Shown: positions 7,921-15,081 of the stretch, piece by piece
How the letters are laid out: each line of letters opens with the position of its first letter
How positions within the stretch are numbered: position 1 is the stretch's first letter
NCBI RefSeq assembly: GCF_000422785.1
Contig: NZ_AUGS01000002.1
Location: 454,741-518,740 of the forward strand
Direction of reading: 5' to 3'
Length of the DNA stretch: 64,000 nt
Source: Pseudovibrio exalbescens DSM 16456
Lineage (GTDB): Bacteria; Pseudomonadota; Alphaproteobacteria; Rhizobiales; Stappiaceae
Program-made: the position numbers and the translations under genes
The notes under the pieces: model-generated
Told to the model about the DNA's origin: nothing
Seen by the model: only the letters and a program-made list of their open reading frames with translations
The model's database searches: none

Positions 7921-9132
7921 ATGGTTCCAGCGCATGACACCCCATCGACCGAGCCTGCACCAGAGCCTCAATGGGCCGTTATCGGTGTTGGGTTGCTTGT
8001 CATGTTGTTTCTGGGTCTCTCCGCATTGCGGGTTGGCGAAAATGCCACATTTCCTGCGGTTCTCATTGGAATAGCTGCCGGTGTCAGCCTGTACAAGGCC
8101 AGCTTTGGTTTCACGGGCGGGTGGAGACTGGCTGTCGAAGAGCAGCGCACCCGACGCTTCCGGGCGCAGTTGGCTCTCATCTTGCTGGTATGCGTGATCA
8201 GCTTCCCTTTGCTTGAACATGGTTCACATATTGGATTGTCAACCGGAGGTTTCGTGTTCCCGTTTGGGATCAGTGCTGCCATCGGTGCTTTCTTGTTTGG
8301 TATCGGCATGAGGATGGCGGGCGGCTGCGGTTCCGGGACTCTCTTCACCCTTGGCGGTGGGTCAATGCGCATGCTGGTGACACTTGGCAGTTTTGTCGCT
8401 GGATCCGTTGTGGCAACGGCCCATTTGCCGCTGTGGCGTGAATTGCCGGCGCTTCCGGCTTTTTCTCTGGTTTCTGCGTTCGGTGCTGGGTGGGCGTTGT
8501 TTTTGACGGCGTTAACTCTTGGTGTTGTCGCATTGATTGCAATTGGAATTGAGAAGCATCGCTATGGAGAACTGGAGACTTCTGATACGCATGCCCCGCA
8601 ACAAACGGGGGTGTGGTCTCCGGAGCGTGGTGCAATGGCGCTGGCGCTTACTTGCATCGCGACATTCATGTTCTTGGGGCGCCCTTGGGGCATTACATCC
8701 GGCTTCTCCTTGTGGGGCGCAAAGGTCCTTCATGCTGTTGGTATTCCAGTTGAGAACTGGCCATATTGGGAGGACCGGATGGCGGCGGTGCATGCCCCGC
8801 TGTTTGCTGATACCACCTCGCTGATGAATCTGGGCATTATGGGCGGAGCGCTGATGGCCGCTGGTCATGCGGGCCGATTTCGGCCCACGCTGAACCTTTC
8901 GCAGACCGACCTGATGCTGGCGGCAGCCGGAGGCATGTTCATGGGATATGGCGCGCGTCTGGCGTATGGCTGCAACATTGGAGCTTACATTGGTGGTATT
9001 ACCAGCGGATCTTTGCATGGTTGGTTATGGCTGGTGTGCGCGCTTACTGGTTTTTGGGTGGTGAGCCGAGCAAGCACTTTCGTGTACGGTCGGCGCGTAG
9101 GCTGTGACGAAGCAACCAGTAATCCCAGATAG
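7921..9132 (+). CDS. YeeE/YedE (TsuA-like) sulfur-compound transporter
   Basis: A 403-residue polytopic membrane protein of the YeeE/YedE family (PF04143), with about ten hydrophobic segments. The two family hallmark loops are present: RMAGGCGSGTL around Cys136 and GYGARLAYGCNIGAY around Cys351. In the thiosulfate transporter TsuA, conserved cysteines of this kind line the pathway and bind thiosulfate transiently. The likely role is uptake of thiosulfate or a related sulfur species. The ATG at 7921 follows an AGGACAG ribosome site. The exported DUF302 gene starts 18 bases after its stop, so the pair probably forms an operon. Confidence 0.88.
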   Translation: MVPAHDTPSTEPAPEPQWAVIGVGLLVMLFLGLSALRVGENATFPAVLIGIAAGVSLYKASFGFTGGWRLAVEEQRTRRFRAQLALILLVCVISFPLLEHGSHIGLSTGGFVFPFGISAAIGAFLFGIGMRMAGGCGSGTLFTLGGGSMRMLVTLGSFVAGSVVATAHLPLWRELPALPAFSLVSAFGAGWALFLTALTLGVVALIAIGIEKHRYGELETSDTHAPQQTGVWSPERGAMALALTCIATFMFLGRPWGITSGFSLWGAKVLHAVGIPVENWPYWEDRMAAVHAPLFADTTSLMNLGIMGGALMAAGHAGRFRPTLNLSQTDLMLAAAGGMFMGYGARLAYGCNIGAYIGGITSGSLHGWLWLVCALTGFWVVSRASTFVYGRRVGCDEATSNPR

Positions 9133-9150
9133 AGAAATGGGAGCAAGCTC

Positions 9151-9606
9151 ATGTACCTTATGCGAGTGATCTTCTTGTGCTGCGGACTCGTTTTGGCGGG
9201 TTTGCCCAGTCATGCCGGGCAAGGATTTGATGCTCCCGAGGGATGGCGCGTTGTTGGCACAGAGAAATCCTATGGGGATTTGGTGGAGGACCTCAAGGCA
9301 GCCATATCGGCCGAGGATATGGGAATCGTAACACAAGCCAGTGCATCTGTTGGGGCCGAGCGGCAAGGCATCGCAATCCCGGGCAATACCGTGATTGGTG
9401 TATATCGCAATGACTTTGCGCGGCGCATGTTGGCAGCCTCGGTTCCGGCTGGAATTGAAGCCCCCATTCGGTTTTACGTGACCGAGAATGCGGACAAAAC
9501 GGCTACGTTGTCATGGAAACCCCCGAGCTTTGTGTTTGAGCCCTACATCGATAGTGGCGGTGATGAGTTGATTGGCCTTGCGCAGGAGTTGGACGTCATT
9601 TTTTAG
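9151..9606 (+). CDS. Exported DUF302 protein
   Basis: A 151-residue protein with a clear N-terminal signal peptide (hydrophobic RVIFLCCGLVLAGLPSHAG, cleavage probably near residue 23). The mature part has the DUF302 (PF03625) pattern: KSYGDLVEDLKAAIS, then GNTVIGVYRNDFARRML, then IEAPIRFYVTEN. DUF302 proteins are small alpha/beta proteins often found with sulfur-metabolism or redox genes; no reaction is established. It lies directly behind the YeeE/YedE transporter, which suggests a periplasmic partner handling the same sulfur compound. That link is inference. Confidence 0.78.
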   Translation: MYLMRVIFLCCGLVLAGLPSHAGQGFDAPEGWRVVGTEKSYGDLVEDLKAAISAEDMGIVTQASASVGAERQGIAIPGNTVIGVYRNDFARRMLAASVPAGIEAPIRFYVTENADKTATLSWKPPSFVFEPYIDSGGDELIGLAQELDVIF

Positions 9607-9642
9607 CGCATTGCGGACAGAGCAATCAAAAATGAGTAGGGT

Positions 9643-11268
9643 CTACAACAGATCGTCATAGGCGCGGCGGTCGATGCGGCAGGCCAGAATGGTGAAGGTA
9701 TCGCGCTTCAAAGCCGCTGTTGCCTCTCGCGCAAGTGTGTCCGTATCTTCAATCCAGACACCATGGCCGCCAAAGGCATGGGCGAGTGCGGGAAAGTTCG
9801 TTTCTTCGAAGTCAACGCCGAGGTTTGGATGTTGAGATTTGCGTTGCTTGAGCTCAATCAATGACAGGCTGCGGTCTACCAAAACGCAGAGAATGACGGG
9901 CAACCCCGCATCGCGTAGTGTCGCCAGTTCACCAAGGCCCATTTCCAGCCCTGCATCGCCGACGAACACCAACACCGGCGTTTCCGGGGATGCCATCTTG
10001 AACCCGGCTGCCAATGGCAAGGCGCAGGCCATGGTGCATAATGCAGAACTTTGCAGCATGTGCCGAGGCGCGGGACAGCGCCATATCTGGCTGGCCAGAA
10101 TACGATGGGCGCCGCTGTCCGCTGTTGTCACTGTTGTTTGGGGCATTACACGGCGCAAGCAGTGGATCACGCTTGCTGGTCCCCATCCGGATGGCTCAGG
10201 TGCAAAGGCTTCATTCAGGTTCCGCTGCACCTGTTGCAGAGCCAATTCAGGCTGCCGTTCTGTTAGTTCTGTGCATGCCTGCGCCAGAGCACACAGTATC
10301 GCCTTGATGTCTCCGATGACACTACAGTTTACCCGGTGCATTCCGTGGGTCCGCTCCACGGGGGAGATATCGATCACTTCGGTTGTTTCAGGCCAAGGGT
10401 TGCGCCAGTTAATGCGCATTTCGATGGGGTCGTAGCCGATCAATAGAACGAGATCTGCGGCCGCTACTTCAGGCAACAAAATGTGGTCCGCCTTTGGCGA
10501 CAAACCAGCCCCGCCCAAAGACAGCGGATGAGACTCGTCCATGAGACCCTTGCCCTTGTAGGTGGTGATCAATGGCAGGCCCATCTTTTCACAAAGGGTA
10601 CGCACGGCATCACCTGCACCGGCGTTCACAGCATCAACACCGGCAATGGCCAAAGGTCGTTTGGCGTTGGCCAGGCGGCCGACCACATCTCGGATCACGG
10701 TACAGTCAGGGGTCGAGCGTACTGCGGAGGGTAGGTGGCTTGGCTGAATGGTCTCTTCGGTTTCCATCTCCGCAACAGAAATGGGAACGTCAATGTGCAC
10801 CGGACCAGGTTGGCCGGAAAGTGCGAGCGATATGGCCTTGTCCATGATCACGTTCAATGCGCCGGTTGTGGCCCGAAAGCTTCCCTTCACCACAGGGGCG
10901 AGCAACTCCTGATGATTGAAGATCTGATGGGTGTAAGTTTGGGCATCGACGCTGTCTACGCAGCCGCTGAGAAAAATCAGCGGCACCTTGTCCTGAAAGG
11001 CATTGGCCACGGTGTTAACGGCATTTGCCACGCCGGGGCCGATGGTAGCCAACAAGATCGCAGGGGCGTCCTCTCCCTTTGTTGCCATTGCATGCCAACT
11101 TCCCTCAGCCATGAAGCCACCGGCATTCTCGTGTTTTACCAGTGAAAACCGGATTCCCGCTTTGTCCAGCGCATCCATGAGGGCGAGAACTTCTCCGCCG
11201 GGAATGCCGAACGCATAACGGGCACCGGAAAGAGCCAGCTTGCTTGCAATCAGATCAGCACCGCGCAT
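9643..11268 (-). CDS. Thiamine diphosphate-dependent enzyme (acetolactate synthase / oxalyl-CoA decarboxylase superfamily)
   Basis: A 541-residue ThDP enzyme with the usual three domains. The N-terminal Pyr domain has GIPGGEVLALMD and the activating Glu47 in KHENAGG; the central domain follows; the C-terminal PP domain has GDAGLEMGLGELATLRDAG. In the Mg-ThDP motif the usual Asn is replaced by Asp (VDRSLSL), so the metal site is Asp-Asp rather than Asp-Asn. Its start overlaps the stop of the class III CoA-transferase as TAATG. This pairing is reminiscent of formyl-CoA transferase with oxalyl-CoA decarboxylase, but the oxalyl-CoA site cannot be confirmed by eye. It could equally be a 2-hydroxyacyl-CoA lyase or a 2-oxoacid decarboxylase. 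Confidence 0.8.
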   Translation of the reverse strand: MRGADLIASKLALSGARYAFGIPGGEVLALMDALDKAGIRFSLVKHENAGGFMAEGSWHAMATKGEDAPAILLATIGPGVANAVNTVANAFQDKVPLIFLSGCVDSVDAQTYTHQIFNHQELLAPVVKGSFRATTGALNVIMDKAISLALSGQPGPVHIDVPISVAEMETEETIQPSHLPSAVRSTPDCTVIRDVVGRLANAKRPLAIAGVDAVNAGAGDAVRTLCEKMGLPLITTYKGKGLMDESHPLSLGGAGLSPKADHILLPEVAAADLVLLIGYDPIEMRINWRNPWPETTEVIDISPVERTHGMHRVNCSVIGDIKAILCALAQACTELTERQPELALQQVQRNLNEAFAPEPSGWGPASVIHCLRRVMPQTTVTTADSGAHRILASQIWRCPAPRHMLQSSALCTMACALPLAAGFKMASPETPVLVFVGDAGLEMGLGELATLRDAGLPVILCVLVDRSLSLIELKQRKSQHPNLGVDFEETNFPALAHAFGGHGVWIEDTDTLAREATAALKRDTFTILACRIDRRAYDDLL

Positions 11269-12539
11269 TACTTGTCCTCTTCCATTTCAATGATGTGTGC
11301 ATTGGCCAGGCCCTCGAGGCTTGCGGCATCAAGTTCCAGCAGATCGCTCAGAACCTGTCGTGTATCGGCGCCGCGTATGGGTGGGGCATGGCGATAGGTG
11401 ACGGGTGTCCGGCTCAGCTTGATGGGACTGCCAATCAGGTCCATATGCCCATCACGGGCAGCAGGATGGGCCATGGAAATCCGCATTTCTCGATGCAATA
11501 TCTGCGGATCGTTGAATACATCATCCAGATTGTTGACTGGCCCACAGGGAACCCCGGCGGCTTCGAGGCTTTCGATCCAGTCCTTGCGGCAGCGTTGAAC
11601 AGTGATTTGGCGCAACAAGGGCACAAGTTCCCGGCGGTTCCGCACCCGGTCCGCGTTGCGAGCAAAGCGATCATCCGTGGCAAGATAACCGGTTCCGGCA
11701 ACCGCACAGAAACGTTGAAACTGGGTGTCATTTCCGACGGCAAGAATGAAGTCCCCGTCTGATGCCGGGAATGTCTCGTAAGGGACAATGGTGGGGTGTC
11801 CATTGCCCAGACGTCCCGGAACCACGCCCGAAACAAGATACCCAACGCCTTGATTGATAAGCCAAGCGATCTGTGTGTCCAGCAAGGACATGTCAATATG
11901 TTGTCCCTGATTGGATTTGTGGCGCTCATGCAGGGCCGCAAGCACCGCGTTGGCTGCATACTGACCGCACACGAAATCTGCTATGCCAACACCGACTTTG
12001 GTCGGGCTGCCCCCATCTTCATCTGTTTGGCCGGTCAAAGACATGATGCCGCCCATTCCCTGGATAAGGAAATCATAGCCGGCACGGTGTGCATAGGGGC
12101 CGGTTTGCCCGAACCCGGTAATGGAGCAATAGATGAGACGCGGGTTGATCAAGCTCAGCGCTTGATAGTCCAATCCCTTTCGTTGCAGATCGCCAACCTT
12201 GAAGTTTTCAATGAGGATGTCGGCTTTTTTTGCCAAAGCCTTGACCAGATCCTGCCCCTGCCGTGTCGACAGATCCAGCGCAACAGATTGTTTGTTGCGA
12301 TTGGCAGACAGGTAGTACGCACTCTCGGATGTGTCTTCTCCTGCCTCATTCTTGAGAAAGGGCGGCCCCCATCCCCGTGTGTCATCCCCCTTGAAAGCCC
12401 GCTCTATCTTGATAATCCGCGCACCGAGATCGCCCAGCATTTGCGAACAGGTTGGTCCCGCCAAGATGCGTGAAAGATCGAGCACAATCAGCCCATCCAA
12501 GGGGCCGCATGTCGAGGATGGTTGGTCTGGATGTGACAC
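11268..12539 (-). CDS. CaiB/BaiF class III CoA-transferase
   Basis: A 423-residue family III CoA-transferase. The N-terminal LIVLDLSRILAGPTCSQML and DLGARIIKIE segments and the NRNKQSVALDL segment are diagnostic. The expected catalytic Asp lies in SPTKVGVGIADFVCGQYA, about residue 185. Such enzymes move CoA between acyl-CoA and free acids through a covalent Asp-acyl intermediate. The closest resemblance I recognise is to succinyl-CoA:dicarboxylate (glutarate, itaconate or malate) CoA-transferases, but substrate cannot be fixed. It is translationally coupled to the ThDP enzyme and probably activates the acid which that enzyme then acts on. Confidence 0.88.
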   Translation of the reverse strand: MSHPDQPSSTCGPLDGLIVLDLSRILAGPTCSQMLGDLGARIIKIERAFKGDDTRGWGPPFLKNEAGEDTSESAYYLSANRNKQSVALDLSTRQGQDLVKALAKKADILIENFKVGDLQRKGLDYQALSLINPRLIYCSITGFGQTGPYAHRAGYDFLIQGMGGIMSLTGQTDEDGGSPTKVGVGIADFVCGQYAANAVLAALHERHKSNQGQHIDMSLLDTQIAWLINQGVGYLVSGVVPGRLGNGHPTIVPYETFPASDGDFILAVGNDTQFQRFCAVAGTGYLATDDRFARNADRVRNRRELVPLLRQITVQRCRKDWIESLEAAGVPCGPVNNLDDVFNDPQILHREMRISMAHPAARDGHMDLIGSPIKLSRTPVTYRHAPPIRGADTRQVLSDLLELDAASLEGLANAHIIEMEEDK

Positions 12540-12641
12540 GTTTGGGCCCCCAAGGTTTTTCGCATGGGCTTGAAAGAACCCACATGCTACCGGCTTTCAT
12601 GATGGGGTGCGGTCGCTTTTCTTCACGTTTTCGGGAGCGGT

Positions 12642-12726
12642 GCTGCCCCAGCTCATCTTCTTGACGGATGTTTTGAAACCTCGCAACCCTTGCTAAGCCG
12701 GAGGTGCCGGGGCAGCCCCTTTTTTA
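12642..12726 (+). terminator. Possible plus-strand hairpin and T-run without an assigned gene
   Basis: An 8-bp perfect inverted repeat (GCTGCCCC at 12642-12649, GGGGCAGC at 12709-12716) encloses 59 bases and ends in CCCTTTTTT. A smaller stem GGGG-CAG-CCCC directly before the T-run could also terminate. Both flanking genes are on the minus strand, so a plus-strand terminator here suggests a small RNA. It could also be chance. Confidence 0.3.
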
Positions 12727-12751
12727 TAACTGACGTTGCGTTTTCAAATGA

Positions 12752-13555
12752 CTAATTCCAATCCCCTTCAGTCGGGATATTCAGGGTTTCGCCGCAGTGT
12801 TTGCAGTGAACAGCATCCGGATCGTGTCGGTTGAGCCCACAGCTTGGGCAAGTGTACTTGACCTTTGCGGGACGAAAAATGGTCTGGATCAGTCGTAGAA
12901 ACAGGGCCACACCGAAAATCATGATCAGTATCGTAACAAAACGGCCCATGGTGTCCGACATGGTGATGTCGCCAAAGCCGGTTGTGGTCAATGTGGTCAC
13001 AGTGAAGTAAAGAGCATCCATGAAGTTGTTGATTGAAGGGTTCAAGTGCCCTTCAAGCACATAAACGACTGCAGAAACAACAAACACGAAGACGATGAGG
13101 TTGATGGCTGAATGGATGATTTCTTCATTGCGCCGGAACCATTTCGACATCTCTCTCAGTTCGCTTACCATGCGGTATGACCGCAACAGGCGCAGCATGC
13201 GCATCACACGCAAGAACCCCAGATTATCAACGAAGGCTGATGCGAACAGCGATGCGATTACGATCAGGTCCGTAATGGCGGTAATCTCCAGCGCGGCTCG
13301 CCAAGGGCGCATGGTCATGAATAGGCGCAGGATATAGTCCGCCAACAAAACAACGCCGATAATGTAGTCCAGCGTGTGGTTTTGTGACTCGATACCCAAT
13401 GTTGCGGCATAGACAAAGTAACTGATGGTTATCAGATCAAACCCCAATAGCCCCAGACGCCAAGCATTGGAGTAGGGCTCGGAGCCGAAGTACAGCTTGC
13501 GCAAACGGGTGCGAGCAACCTCAATGATGCTTTTCTGGTGATCGTCTTCTGTCAC
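12752..13555 (-). CDS. Voltage-gated-type potassium channel with C-terminal zinc ribbon
   Basis: A 267-residue six-transmembrane cation channel. An S4-like voltage-sensor segment (FLRVMRMLRLLRSYRM, residues 114-129) has regularly spaced arginines. The pore helix and selectivity filter read TVTTLTTTGFGD (185-196), a TxGFGD variant of the potassium filter. After S6 there is no RCK or cyclic-nucleotide domain; the protein ends in a short zinc ribbon with CPSC (C236, C239) and CKHC (C251, C254). The ribbon is an unusual cytoplasmic end that could sense metal or redox state. No operon partner is evident: upstream lies the divergent RND efflux operon and downstream, beyond a 212-base gap, the CoA-transferase. 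Confidence 0.88.
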   Translation of the reverse strand: MTEDDHQKSIIEVARTRLRKLYFGSEPYSNAWRLGLLGFDLITISYFVYAATLGIESQNHTLDYIIGVVLLADYILRLFMTMRPWRAALEITAITDLIVIASLFASAFVDNLGFLRVMRMLRLLRSYRMVSELREMSKWFRRNEEIIHSAINLIVFVFVVSAVVYVLEGHLNPSINNFMDALYFTVTTLTTTGFGDITMSDTMGRFVTILIMIFGVALFLRLIQTIFRPAKVKYTCPSCGLNRHDPDAVHCKHCGETLNIPTEGDWN

Positions 13556-13929
13556 TGTGCCACCTTTTCTGACTACTGTGTTTATGCAGTCCTCAAGCTG
13601 TATAATCGACTCACCTTGGTAGTGATTGAGCAGTAAACTCTCTGGTTGCGCATCCCCAGCATATCACGCAGTCTTACAGCCGTAAGTGCTCTAAGTGTAT
13701 TTGCTTCATCTCTATGCTTTGGGGGTTGATATTCGCCAAAGAATGTAGAGGAATATCGATTATGTGATATTGATCACGGGACAGGAGGCGACAGTTAAGG
13801 TAAACGGCGCAACAGTGCCGAACTTATGAGACGTTTCCAGCCTCTAGGGCTTTTGTACAGCACCTGTTTCATGCGGAGTTTTTGCCCTTCCAACGCAATT
13901 TGCCGCACATCCTCAATGTGAGTAAAGAT
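13556..13929. other. Divergent control region between channel gene and efflux operon
   Basis: About 370 bases separate the two divergent genes. Besides the CRP/FNR-type palindrome listed separately at 13763, it holds an AT-rich stretch (13690-13770) that could carry promoters. I see no RNA gene or attenuator. Confidence 0.45.
13763..13778. promoter_or_regulatory. CRP/FNR-superfamily-like operator
   Basis: The sequence TGTGATATTGATCACG has the TGTGA-N6-TCACg form of a CRP-type site (9 of 10 half-site bases fit TGTGA/TCACA). It lies about 150 bases upstream of the RND efflux operon and about 210 bases upstream of the channel gene. One such site arises by chance fairly often, so regulation is only suggested. 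Confidence 0.35.
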
Positions 13930-15081
13930 ATGACGACTCTGGACCTTCTCCCAACCCCCAAGAGAAAAAGCGGTTTTGGCGAACGCATGTCCGCGCTCTT
14001 GGCAGCAAGCATCATGATCGGTGGCTTGTCAGGCTCCGCACTGGCCCAACAGGGGCAGCCACCAGCGCCTGCGGTGATCGTTGAAGAAGTGAAGGAGCAG
14101 GTTGTTTCTGAAGAGCGAATTTTCGCAGGGCGAACAGAAGCCGTCAGTCGTGTGGACCTGATCGCGCGCGTCGGGGGCTTTCTGGAGCCTTTGAAGTTCA
14201 AGGAAGGGCAGCGGGTCGAAAAGGGGCAGGTCCTGTTTGAGATCAATCAGGAGCCCTATCAATTTGCCGTGGAGCAGCGCCAGGCCAATCTGGAGAGTGC
14301 GCAGGCCAAGGTGGATTTGGCCAAACTGGATTTCGACCGCAAGCAGCGTTTGGTGGATCGAGATGCTATTGCGGTTTCAGAGCTGGATGTGGCGAGAGCG
14401 ACATTGAAGGAAGCAGAAGCAACACGGGCGTTGCGAGAGGCTGATCTTGAACTGGCCAAACTTGATCTGAGCTATACCGAAATCAGATCCCCCAGCAATG
14501 GGATTGTAGGCAGCGCAACCTTCAAAGAGGGTGCATATGTTACCGCGGCGAGCGGGACCTTGGCCACAGTAACCGGGCTTGACCCAATCCGTGTTTCGTT
14601 CCCTGTGCCGCTGGATTTGATCATTCAGGCACAGCGCAATGATATGCAGAATACCTCCAACTTGCGTCTTCGTATTCGCCTTAGCGATGGCAAGTTCTAC
14701 GGTCATGAAGGAACGTTGGAGTATTTTGATGCGACGGCCAATCCGGGAACTGACACCGTAACTGCACGCGCCGAGTTCCCGAACCCCGACAGGATGCTGT
14801 TTGATCGGCAGTTGGTTGATGTGGTCGCCGCAGAAAGGGATGCGCAGCCTCAACTCGTTATTTCTCAGGCCTCCATGCTTTTGGACCAAGAAGGACCATA
14901 TGTCCTGATCGTCAACGACAAGGATGAGGTTGAGCAGCGCCGGATCACCATTGGACAGCAGGTGCAAGGGATCGTGGTTGTAAACAGTGGCCTGGAGGCA
15001 GGCGAGCAGGTCATCACCTCGGGTATCCAGAAAGTACGGCCCGGACAGGTTGTTAACGCACGTCTGGCAGGTCAGTCCTGA
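13930..15081 (+). CDS. RND efflux periplasmic adaptor (membrane fusion protein)
   Basis: A protein of about 383 residues of the HlyD/AcrA family. An N-terminal hydrophobic stretch ending GSALAQQ (about residues 20-41) acts as signal peptide or anchor. The lipoyl half-motif FLEPLKFKEGQRVEKGQVLF is followed by a coiled-coil hairpin (EQRQANLESAQAKV through ATRALREADLELAKLDL), the second lipoyl half (YTEIRSPSNGIVG) and the beta-barrel and membrane-proximal domains. It connects the inner-membrane pump to an outer-membrane channel; no tolC-like gene is present here. Start choice is uncertain: ATG 13930 is used, GTG 13918 and TTG 13882 are in frame, and none has a strong ribosome site. The stop overlaps the pump start as TGATG. 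Confidence 0.9.
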   Translation: MTTLDLLPTPKRKSGFGERMSALLAASIMIGGLSGSALAQQGQPPAPAVIVEEVKEQVVSEERIFAGRTEAVSRVDLIARVGGFLEPLKFKEGQRVEKGQVLFEINQEPYQFAVEQRQANLESAQAKVDLAKLDFDRKQRLVDRDAIAVSELDVARATLKEAEATRALREADLELAKLDLSYTEIRSPSNGIVGSATFKEGAYVTAASGTLATVTGLDPIRVSFPVPLDLIIQAQRNDMQNTSNLRLRIRLSDGKFYGHEGTLEYFDATANPGTDTVTARAEFPNPDRMLFDRQLVDVVAAERDAQPQLVISQASMLLDQEGPYVLIVNDKDEVEQRRITIGQQVQGIVVVNSGLEAGEQVITSGIQKVRPGQVVNARLAGQS

